From: Exiguobacterium acetylicum
GTDB lineage: Bacteria > Bacillota > Bacilli > Exiguobacteriales > Exiguobacteriaceae
Direction: 5' to 3'
Length of the DNA: 64,000 nucleotides
NCBI RefSeq assembly: GCF_019890935.1
Contig: NZ_CP082333.1
Span: 336,001-400,000 of the forward strand
Below the pieces are notes generated by a model, which saw nothing but the letters and a program-made list of their open reading frames with translations, was not told the origin of the DNA and did no database searches. A program made the position numbers and the translations under genes. Positions 1 through 7,112 of this stretch are shown in pieces (position 1 is the stretch's first letter; the number at the start of each line of letters is the position of its first letter).

Positions 1-358
1 CTTTAGAGAAAGAAGATACATAGTCACTCGTGACGGCATGCAGTTCGAACGTCTTTAAGAGTCGTTCGGTATAGGCATGATCTGTCTCGTGGAGCGAGGC
101 GACCAGCTCAAGATGCTCGGCGAGCGTCAAATATTCGTAATAGGTTGGCTGCTCCGGAATATAGGCAAGTGAGACCGGTAAATCGATCTCTCCTTCGACC
201 CAAGGTAGCGTACCGAACATCGCTTGAATCGTCGTACTTTTTCCTGCACCGTTCGTCCCGATCAAACCGGTGATGGATCCAGGGTGTAAGGAAAACGTGA
301 TCTCTTGTAAGACGGGCTGACCGACGTCATAACCGGCTTGTTGAATGGATACATGCAT
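1..358 (-). CDS. ABC transporter ATP-binding protein (5' part only)
   Basis: The reverse strand encodes the N-terminal 119 residues of an ABC ATPase; the rest lies beyond the window edge. A Walker A motif GTNGAGKST is visible around residues 35-43, after a short strand-rich start, and a Q-loop-like YIPEQPTYYEYLTL segment follows. The ATG at 358 sits behind a GAAAGGAG ribosome binding site. This is the layout of an export-type ABC ATPase that partners a separate permease, which would lie to the left. The substrate cannot be told from this fragment. The family call is firm. Confidence 0.88.
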   Translation of the reverse strand, partial: MHVSIQQAGYDVGQPVLQEITFSLHPGSITGLIGTNGAGKSTTIQAMFGTLPWVEGEIDLPVSLAYIPEQPTYYEYLTLAEHLELVASLHETDHAYTERLLKTFELHAVTSDYVSSFSK

Positions 359-507
359 GTGAAACATCTCCTTTCACTACATCTACTGATAGAAGAAGAA
401 AAATGTTTCACAGCAACAGAAATCAGCAGAACCATAGTAAAAAATGTAACAGGTTAAAAATAACAAATGGACTATAATGGAAATATCAATTTTAGAGGAT
501 GATCACG

Positions 508-945
508 ATGCAAACAGTCGAGCGAATTTATTTTCGGGAGTCCGACATGGGAAGAGGACAGACGTTTTGGTGGGATCGTACAAGTCGAACGCTTCGTGCG
601 GAAGATGAGGAAAGACGATTATCCGGATGGTGGTTTCAAGAACTAAATTTACCAGAGGAATTGAATCCGTTACTGATAGAACTGACAGAAGAGGACATCT
701 ACTTAATCGACATGTGGTCGGATCGGTTCGATGCAGAAGTTTGGCGAAACTATCCGCATCCTGAAGGCGTTATGATTTGTGACGGCACGGATTGGGAAAT
801 TCATGTGACGACAGAAAATGGTACAGAGAAACTTTCAGGATCAAATATCTATCCACCTGGATGGTGGATGATTCGGGAACTCTTATACGGTTACTACGAT
901 GCCGGGAGTAACCGAAAAGACGAAGAAGGGGAGGATGAACAATGA
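508..945 (+). CDS. Hypothetical acidic, tryptophan-rich cytoplasmic protein
   Basis: The predicted protein has 145 residues with many Trp and acidic residues and no signal peptide or membrane segment. The start at 508 is preferred over an in-frame ATG at 499 because AGAGGA (494-499) overlaps that earlier ATG and is well spaced for 508. A TATAAT box is visible at 473-478, though no good -35 pairs with it. The gene overlaps the next by four bases (ATGA), so the two are probably translated together. I do not recognise the family and infer no function. Confidence 0.7.
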   Translation: MQTVERIYFRESDMGRGQTFWWDRTSRTLRAEDEERRLSGWWFQELNLPEELNPLLIELTEEDIYLIDMWSDRFDAEVWRNYPHPEGVMICDGTDWEIHVTTENGTEKLSGSNIYPPGWWMIRELLYGYYDAGSNRKDEEGEDEQ

Positions 946-1286
946 AAAGAGCACTATTGTATCTGATTCCGTTTGCGTGGCTAGGACCTTACCTCGATTG
1001 GAAAACGGGTTCGATATTAGGGTATGTCTTATTTTTGTTTGGACTTGGTGTACTATCGTATTCACTTGCACGGAGTGGAAAACCGAAATACATCGTCATC
1101 GGCAACATGGTTTCGTTTGCGATTTCGTACGGGATCGCACTCAGTGTAGGGGAAGAATACGGCGAAGGATACTTCAAGCCATTGACAGCCAGTCAACTGG
1201 TTCTTGGAATGAGTGTCTTGAATCTGGTCGTGCAAATACCGATTGTGATGAATGCGATTCAAAACAAAGTGATGAAAAGGAGTTAG
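942..1286 (+). CDS. Small membrane protein, unknown function
   Basis: This 114-residue protein has about four hydrophobic segments (near residues 5-20, 25-43, 50-68 and 83-106) with short charged connectors, so it should sit in the cytoplasmic membrane. Its start codon overlaps the stop of the upstream acidic protein (ATGA), which suggests a two-gene operon. There are no catalytic motifs. Base composition matches the core genome, so it lies just outside the A+T-rich block that begins about 90 bases downstream. Confidence 0.7.
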   Translation: MKRALLYLIPFAWLGPYLDWKTGSILGYVLFLFGLGVLSYSLARSGKPKYIVIGNMVSFAISYGIALSVGEEYGEGYFKPLTASQLVLGMSVLNLVVQIPIVMNAIQNKVMKRS

Positions 1287-1292
1287 AAGGAC

Positions 1293-1379
1293 ATGACGGA
1301 TGAGAGCCAGCAGTTACTTGATGTAATTTAGCGAATCCTAGAATTACAATCGCCACTCGACTTAATAGATAGTTATTAA
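1293..1379 (+). pseudogene. Broken gene start at the island edge
   Basis: A good ribosome binding site (AAAAGGAG, 1276-1283) precedes an ATG at 1293 and 12 codons (MTDESQQLLDVI). A TAG stop follows at 1329. The same frame then continues with protein-like codons (RILELQSPLDLIDSY) to a TAA at 1377, where composition turns A+T-rich. I read this as the front end of a third operon gene cut off when the island inserted and then decayed. It could instead be a genuine 12-residue peptide. Confidence 0.45.
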
Positions 1380-1551
1380 CGAGTGATTCGTAAGCAAAGT
1401 CTATATATAGTTTGTTTTATGACGAAAATAAGAATTATAAAATAACTAATTTTGAAAGATTTAAAAAACAATAGTATGCAATTTATATCTCAAAATAATA
1501 TAATGAAATTAATATAAATTAAGTTAACTTGTTTGCATAAAGGAGTCATAT

Positions 1552-2525
1552 ATGGAAAAAAATATAATGATTTTATTGAGTTGCTTTCTTCAAAGTATCT
1601 AGAAGATATTTTTAAAGTTAATTCAATAAAACTACCTGGCTTTAGAATCAACGGTCCAAATAATCCTGTAAAAATAAAAAAAATGAAAAATATATTATTA
1701 GAAGATATTCAATTGAAAAGCAAGTTACTTAAAACGATTGAGTATTATAAAAAAAATTACAATAAAGATTATACGTGGTCTTTAGTTACAACAATTCCTG
1801 ATGATTTAATTGATCAACTGATTCAAAAATATAGTGTTGAGGAAGTTATGTTGGGACTGATTAATGGTGATCATGAAGAAAAATTGTACGAGGTATCATA
1901 TAGATTTAATGAAAAAAATGTTAAATGATCCTAATTTGTTAGTGGACAATAAAGAAGTAAATGAGAAAGATAATGATATTATGAATTTGCGAGATATTGT
2001 TAAAAAGTTAGAAAAAGAAGTTCATAAATATAAAGTTAAATATACTGAAGAAAAATCAAAAAATAATGAGATATTAAAAGCTCATAATCAATTAATAGAA
2101 AAAAATAAAAAAGATAATCAAATTATAGTAAATGAAAAAACGAAAATTATTGAAATTAAAGAATTATATGAAAAAAAGATAAATAAAATTATTGAAGATA
2201 AACAAATAGAAATAGATAAAATACTTAGTGAATATAATAAAGTAAAAAATAACCTGGAATCAAAAAAAATGAAGAAATACTAGTTGTTGGAAACGAAGTT
2301 TATGAAAAATATTTTGATAGTAACTTTAAAAGAAATAATTATATATACGTAGAGAATCTTTTAACTGTTAAAGATTTAAAACAGTATAAAAGAATAATTA
2401 TTTTAGAATTTACGTATAACAAAAACGAAAATGAAAAAAATCAAAATGCTATTTTACATTTCGATAATGTAATTACAATAAAGTCTACTGAAGAACTAAT
2501 TAATATGACAAAAAGGATGATATGA
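1552..2525 (+). pseudogene. Coiled-coil protein gene upstream of mcrBC, interrupted by three poly(A) frameshifts
   Basis: No single frame is open, yet one continuous protein appears if three A runs are changed by one base each: A7 at 1556-1562 (+1), A7 at 1912-1918 (-1) and A8 at 2262-2269 (+1). The corrected frame runs from ATG 1552, behind AGGAG, to TGA 2525: 325 codons, abutting the McrB-like start at 2526. It would have an N-terminal domain of about 130 residues, a Lys/Glu-rich coiled coil (roughly 145-240) and a C-terminal alpha/beta domain of about 80 residues. Uncorrected, the open pieces are about 1533-1928 (TTG start), 1909-2283 and 2284-2525. Sequencing error, decay or slippage could each explain it. 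No family was recognised. Confidence 0.6.
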
Positions 2526-4493
2526 ATGAGTAGTGTGTCGGATGCTAAATTTATAGGTGAATTAAGAAAAGGAAGTAGTATTACTCTAGTCAATAATGAT
2601 CAAGCTTTAAAATACGATATAAAAATTGTTTCAAATCCTTCAGAGAACTTACCTAAAGATGCTACAAATTATTTAAATGGTTTTTCAACAGATTTAAGAA
2701 ATTTAGGATTCATAGATGATGTAAATGAAACTAATGAAAATAGAATAAAAAATTTAGAAAAATTCTTAGAAATTCATTACTTAATATTTAAAATTAAATA
2801 TAAAACAGCTGATGAGAATAATAGAAAATTTTATAATGCAATTGACATAGAAGTTGTAAGAAGGGAAAGTGATAAGGATTTTATATTTTATCCAATCCCT
2901 ATAATAAACCGTGATAAATATGAAGTTAAAAATGAACTGGAAAAGTTATTTAATAATGAATATATCAATGAAACTTTTGATATATCTAAAAGTGAAGATG
3001 ATTACCCATCATTTATAATAATTAATGAAAGTAATAATAATAAAAATGAAATAAATCAAAATGATGAATTAACTATTTTTGGACCGATAAATAAATTAAT
3101 TTCTTCAAAAGAATATGGAATTAAATTTGTTACAGAAAACGAATATAGTCATTTTTATAAAATAAACCTTAAAGATTTAGGAGAATCGTATCTCACTAAA
3201 AATTTGATTTTTGTTTCTCAAGAAGTTGACGATAAAATGATTGAACTATTGAAAAAAGGAGAAAAAATATTACCAGAAAAAAATAAAATAAAAGTCGAAG
3301 AAAGTGCAGAATTAGAATTTATTGAAATTTTTAAGACAGTAGCATTAGAGAAAAAGCTTTCTTACAGAGATCAGGATTTATTAAACTTTCATACTTCGAT
3401 GAAAACTCAAGGATTGGTTATTCTATCGGGATTAAGTGGAACAGGTAAATCTAAAATTGTTCATTGTTATCACGAAGCATTAAATAGGTTTTCAGATAGA
3501 ATTGAAAATAAAAATATAATAAATCACTCTAATGAATTGTATCCTAAGGAAAGAGCAAAGTTATTGTTTGTTCCAGTACGTCCATTTTGGCAAGATGATT
3601 CGGATTTATTAGGATATATGGATAATAATAACGGAATCTATAGACCTGGTGAGTCAGAATTAATAGAGTTTATTCTTGAAGCTAAAGATAATAAAGATGA
3701 GTGTTATATAGTTTGTCTTGATGAAATGAATTTAGCAAAAGTTGAACATTATTTTTCTCAGTTTTTATCTATTCTTGAAAAAGAGCATTCTGAAAATCGT
3801 ACTTTAAATATCTATAATTCTAAAATAGAAAATAGAGTGTATAATTCTAAGGATTATCCACCAACTATTTTACTTAGAGATAATTTATTTTTTGTTGGAA
3901 CAGTTAATATAGATGAATCGACTTTTCAATTTTCAGATAAAGTTCTTGATAGATCAAATGTAATAACCATGGAAGTTTCAAACTTTAATCAAATAAGAAA
4001 TAGTATTTTAAAATTTAATAATGATAATCATATTAAGAGTGAAGAGAAAAGTAGTATGGGAATTAAAGAACCACTAAAAACTTTTAGTAAGCTTAAAAGC
4101 ATGATGAGGAATGAAAAAGTAAATGTTTTGACAGATGATGAAGTAAATTTAATATGGAATATACACAACTTACTTCATAACGCCAACAAACAATTAGGAG
4201 TAGGTTATAGAGTATTGTCACAAATTGAGAAGTATATTGCCAATTTACCTGTTTCTGAAATTTACGATAGAGAAATGGCATTTGATTATCAAATAGTTCA
4301 ACGAGTTCTAACAAAAGTCAGAGGTTCAAAATCACAATTAGAAGAGTTACTAGGTAGTAGTAACGATGGTAAGTACCTACCAGGTTCCCTTTATAAGTTA
4401 TTAGAAGAATCTAATATTTCTAATTTTGACGAATCGAAAAACACTATTATTCAATTATCTAAGGAGATTGAAGAATATGGACATACCATTTGA
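2526..4493 (+). CDS. McrB-like AAA+ NTPase of a type IV restriction system
   Basis: The 655-residue protein has an N-terminal region of about 270 residues with no recognised domain, presumably for target recognition, then a McrB-type AAA+ domain. Visible motifs are Walker A GLSGTGKS (302-309), Walker B CLDEMN (D399, E400), and the signature N461-I-D463 followed by a conserved LDRSNVI segment. Classical McrB has NxxD; here it is the shorter NxD form. In the family, McrB hexamers hydrolyse GTP to drive the McrC nuclease. The gene abuts the broken coiled-coil gene and overlaps the nuclease gene by 17 bases. Codons are strongly A/T-ending, unlike the core genes, which points to transfer. Confidence 0.85.
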   Translation: MSSVSDAKFIGELRKGSSITLVNNDQALKYDIKIVSNPSENLPKDATNYLNGFSTDLRNLGFIDDVNETNENRIKNLEKFLEIHYLIFKIKYKTADENNRKFYNAIDIEVVRRESDKDFIFYPIPIINRDKYEVKNELEKLFNNEYINETFDISKSEDDYPSFIIINESNNNKNEINQNDELTIFGPINKLISSKEYGIKFVTENEYSHFYKINLKDLGESYLTKNLIFVSQEVDDKMIELLKKGEKILPEKNKIKVEESAELEFIEIFKTVALEKKLSYRDQDLLNFHTSMKTQGLVILSGLSGTGKSKIVHCYHEALNRFSDRIENKNIINHSNELYPKERAKLLFVPVRPFWQDDSDLLGYMDNNNGIYRPGESELIEFILEAKDNKDECYIVCLDEMNLAKVEHYFSQFLSILEKEHSENRTLNIYNSKIENRVYNSKDYPPTILLRDNLFFVGTVNIDESTFQFSDKVLDRSNVITMEVSNFNQIRNSILKFNNDNHIKSEEKSSMGIKEPLKTFSKLKSMMRNEKVNVLTDDEVNLIWNIHNLLHNANKQLGVGYRVLSQIEKYIANLPVSEIYDREMAFDYQIVQRVLTKVRGSKSQLEELLGSSNDGKYLPGSLYKLLEESNISNFDESKNTIIQLSKEIEEYGHTI

Positions 4494-6243
4494 TTTAAAA
4501 TTTATAGAAACTAAAAATGGTAAAAAATATTTTAATAATATAGTTGATTTCACTGATTCTTTAGAATCTCTTATGAATAATAAGGAAAACTACATCAATG
4601 AAGTAAGTGAGCTAATTGATTTAGAAATTTACTTTAATTCTGAGAATAAATATCTCAAATTTAAAATTGAATTTTTAGATATATTGCCGGAAAATGAATT
4701 TAAAAGTGATGAAGATTACTTTTTTACTCCTGACGATAATAATAGAACAATATATATGAATGATTCGAGAAATGGTCACAATTACACTTCGTTAATACCA
4801 GGAGATTATATTATTGAAGTAAGTGAAAATGATAATAAGTTCATGACATTTTTAAAAGTGAACCCTAAAAATGTTGATTTTAATCAGTTAAATAGTATGA
4901 AAGAGGAGATTGAGACAGTTATTAAGGGTTTATCTAAGGAAATTTCTTTAAAGCGAAATGCTGTAGTTAAAGAATCTGAGTTAGATATTCTTGGGAAAAT
5001 TGCATTTTTCTCCTCAGTATCACAAGAAATAATTTTTTATTTGATGAAAATCAAAAAAGATCCGAAATTTCAAATTGAGAAAAACTATTTTGTTACTATA
5101 GATAAAGGGAAAAACAATGATTTATATACACAAAAAATGAATCAATATATTGGTAAACCCTCAAAAAAGGTTAGTTTTAGAAGAGAAATTTCTTTTGATA
5201 ATAATTTAAATCAAGGAATTCTATACATAGCTGACTATTTTAGTAAGGAGATCCAGTATCTAATAAAATATCTTCAAGAAAAATTAAGATTATTAAAAAC
5301 CGAATATGAAATTCAAAAAAGATATAAAAATAATAATTTTGATATTAATTCAGAAATTAATAAATTTGAAATAATGAAAGAAAAACTGAACAAAGTATTA
5401 AAAACATTAAATCTGTTTATTAGTTCTGACCAACTTCAAAATCTAAAAAAGAGCGGGAAAAATCTTCAGTTATTAAGTAGATATTCAAACTATAGAATTT
5501 TGAGTAAGTTTTATTTTCTTTATACTAATAATGATTTTTATGATAAATTGAACGGGTTTTCTAGATATCATTATATATACAAAGAAAGCTCTAAATTGTA
5601 TGAAATATGGGGATTTATTAAGATTTTAATGTTAATTAAAAATAGTAAATATGAATTTCAAGAAGTTAAAGGTTGGATTTTCGATGGAGATGGAGATAAA
5701 GATTTTCCGATTTTAAAACAAGGAGAAACTATAGTATTTACAAGTAAAAACAGTTTAAAACTTATATTGAAATACGATGCATTTATACCTCGTGGTGTAA
5801 ATAAAATTAGTGATGATACTGAACCTCTATTTACTATAAGAGAAAACAATAGACCAGATTTTAGAATCGATATTTATAAAGAGGAATTGTTCAAAGGTAG
5901 TATTATTGGAGACTTTAAGTATAGACCACTAAATAATATAGGAAATTTAAATACGTATTTAAATAACCATGTGTACAATAGTGGCTTTAAAGTTTACAAG
6001 CAACTTTTAAATTATAGTAGTGCTCAATCATATTTTTTGAATAGTAAAGTTAAGAAAAGAACACCCAAATCAGCTGTTGAACGAGTATTTTGCTTCTATC
6101 CTGTAGTTCAAAATAAAACACAATTTAAAATAGATGAAAATACTTGTATAATCAGATATTCGTTAAGTCCCGACGAACAAAATTTAAATGAATTGGAACA
6201 AATTCAACAAGAAATTTATAAAATAATCGACGATCTAGAATAA
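4477..6243 (+). CDS. McrC-like DUF2357 nuclease subunit
   Basis: This 588-residue protein pairs with the McrB-like NTPase. The long N-terminal half resembles DUF2357 proteins. Near the C-terminus a PD-(D/E)xK nuclease core is visible: R459-P-D461, then G478-D479-F-K481, followed by Tyr-Arg. ATG 4477 is chosen because AAGGAG lies at 4461-4466; a longer frame upstream lies inside the NTPase gene without a site. Coupling by a 17-base overlap supports a two-subunit restriction complex. The target (modified DNA, phage DNA or RNA) cannot be told from sequence. Same A+T-rich composition as its partner. Confidence 0.8.
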   Translation: MDIPFDLKFIETKNGKKYFNNIVDFTDSLESLMNNKENYINEVSELIDLEIYFNSENKYLKFKIEFLDILPENEFKSDEDYFFTPDDNNRTIYMNDSRNGHNYTSLIPGDYIIEVSENDNKFMTFLKVNPKNVDFNQLNSMKEEIETVIKGLSKEISLKRNAVVKESELDILGKIAFFSSVSQEIIFYLMKIKKDPKFQIEKNYFVTIDKGKNNDLYTQKMNQYIGKPSKKVSFRREISFDNNLNQGILYIADYFSKEIQYLIKYLQEKLRLLKTEYEIQKRYKNNNFDINSEINKFEIMKEKLNKVLKTLNLFISSDQLQNLKKSGKNLQLLSRYSNYRILSKFYFLYTNNDFYDKLNGFSRYHYIYKESSKLYEIWGFIKILMLIKNSKYEFQEVKGWIFDGDGDKDFPILKQGETIVFTSKNSLKLILKYDAFIPRGVNKISDDTEPLFTIRENNRPDFRIDIYKEELFKGSIIGDFKYRPLNNIGNLNTYLNNHVYNSGFKVYKQLLNYSSAQSYFLNSKVKKRTPKSAVERVFCFYPVVQNKTQFKIDENTCIIRYSLSPDEQNLNELEQIQQEIYKIIDDLE

Positions 6244-6249
6244 ATATCT

Positions 6250-6302
6250 AATATGACAATAAGTCCTCATTTTATTATTTAATGAGGACTTATTGTCATA
6301 TT
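6250..6302. terminator. Perfect 22-bp inverted repeat between convergent genes
   Basis: Arms 6250-6271 and 6281-6302 are exact complements around a 9-base T/A loop. It lies between the nuclease gene (+) and ridA (-), so it probably ends transcription from both sides, although no long T run follows. It also marks the right edge of the first A+T-rich block. Confidence 0.7.
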
Positions 6303-6308
6303 GAGTTG

Positions 6309-6698
6309 TTAAAATAGTCCTAAGATCTCGACTTCAACTAATGCACCTTTTGGCAGTTCCTTCACAGCGATACAAGACCGAGCTGGGAAGTGATTGTGCG
6401 GTGCGAAGTAATCGGAGTAGATCGTATTAAAAGAAGCGAAGTGTTCCATACTCGTTAAATAGCATGTCGTCTTGACGACGCGGTCAGGTGTCAGTCCTGC
6501 CTCTTTCAGGATGGCATCGACATTTCGCATGACTTGTTCCGTCTGCTCCGTGATTCCGCCTGGTACGAGTTCACCTGTTGCCGGATCGATCGGGATTTGA
6601 CCGGAAGCATAGAGTGTACCGTTCGCGATGAAGCCTTGCGAGTAAGGACCGATCGCAGCAGGGGCGTTCGTTGTGTCGATCTGTTTGAATGTAGACAT
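6309..6698 (-). CDS. ridA: RidA family reactive enamine/imine deaminase
   Basis: The 129-residue protein has the family hallmarks: IGPYSQG near residue 17, GQIP near 34 and FPARSCIAV near residue 103, whose Arg binds the substrate carboxylate. RidA trimers hydrolyse 2-aminoacrylate and related enamines made by PLP enzymes, protecting the cell. The start ATG at 6698 follows AGAGGAGG. Composition is core-like. It is divergent from the MazG-like gene and convergent with the restriction genes. It is probably a housekeeping gene trapped between the two A+T-rich blocks rather than a defence gene. Confidence 0.93.
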   Translation of the reverse strand: MSTFKQIDTTNAPAAIGPYSQGFIANGTLYASGQIPIDPATGELVPGGITEQTEQVMRNVDAILKEAGLTPDRVVKTTCYLTSMEHFASFNTIYSDYFAPHNHFPARSCIAVKELPKGALVEVEILGLF

Positions 6699-6788
6699 GA
6701 AAAGAACCTCCTCTTATAAAAATACATATGTACGATACCGAGTGATTCGACTCGGATATCCCTCAACCCTTCTAAGGAGTGAATTGAA

Positions 6789-7112
6789 ATGCCACTTTAT
6801 CATAAATTAGTTCGAGACGCGATTCCAAATATCATCGACCAAAACGGAAAAAAAGCAACGTTCCGAACGCTGAATGAACATGAATTCCTAGTGGAAGCGA
6901 AAAAGAAATTACATGAAGAACTGGCTGAATATGAGGAAGCGACGACGGACGAAGACGCTGTCGAGGAGTTAGCCGACTTACTGGAGCTGATCCAAGCGTT
7001 AGCGAAGACACATGGCGTGACAGTCGATGAACTGGAAGCCGTCCGGGCGAAGAAACAGCAACAACGCGGCGGCTTCGAAGAACGCCTCTACCTGATCGAG
7101 GTCGAGAATTGA
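6789..7112 (+). CDS. MazG-like nucleoside triphosphate pyrophosphohydrolase
   Basis: The 107-residue all-alpha protein begins PLYHKLVRDAIPNII and carries the metal-binding pattern EELAEYEEA ... EELADLLELIQ (about residues 39-68), typical of MazG/HisE-type enzymes that remove pyrophosphate from NTPs. It is not HisE, because no histidine genes are near and the RDAIP start marks the stand-alone MazG-like group. Its TGA overlaps the TTG start of the PLD-helicase gene, so the two are translationally coupled. That coupling suggests nucleotide control linked to a nuclease-helicase, as in some phage-defence loci; this role is inferred. Confidence 0.85.
   Translation: MPLYHKLVRDAIPNIIDQNGKKATFRTLNEHEFLVEAKKKLHEELAEYEEATTDEDAVEELADLLELIQALAKTHGVTVDELEAVRAKKQQQRGGFEERLYLIEVEN

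Noticed and set aside
883-1356. Several overlapping frames of 60-134 codons on both strands around 883-1356
   Set aside because: They overlap the membrane protein at 942-1286 in other frames, lack ribosome binding sites and have no protein-like pattern.
6789-7112. HisE phosphoribosyl-ATP pyrophosphatase
   Set aside because: No histidine genes are near, and coupling to a nuclease-helicase plus the RDAIP start point to the stand-alone MazG-like group.
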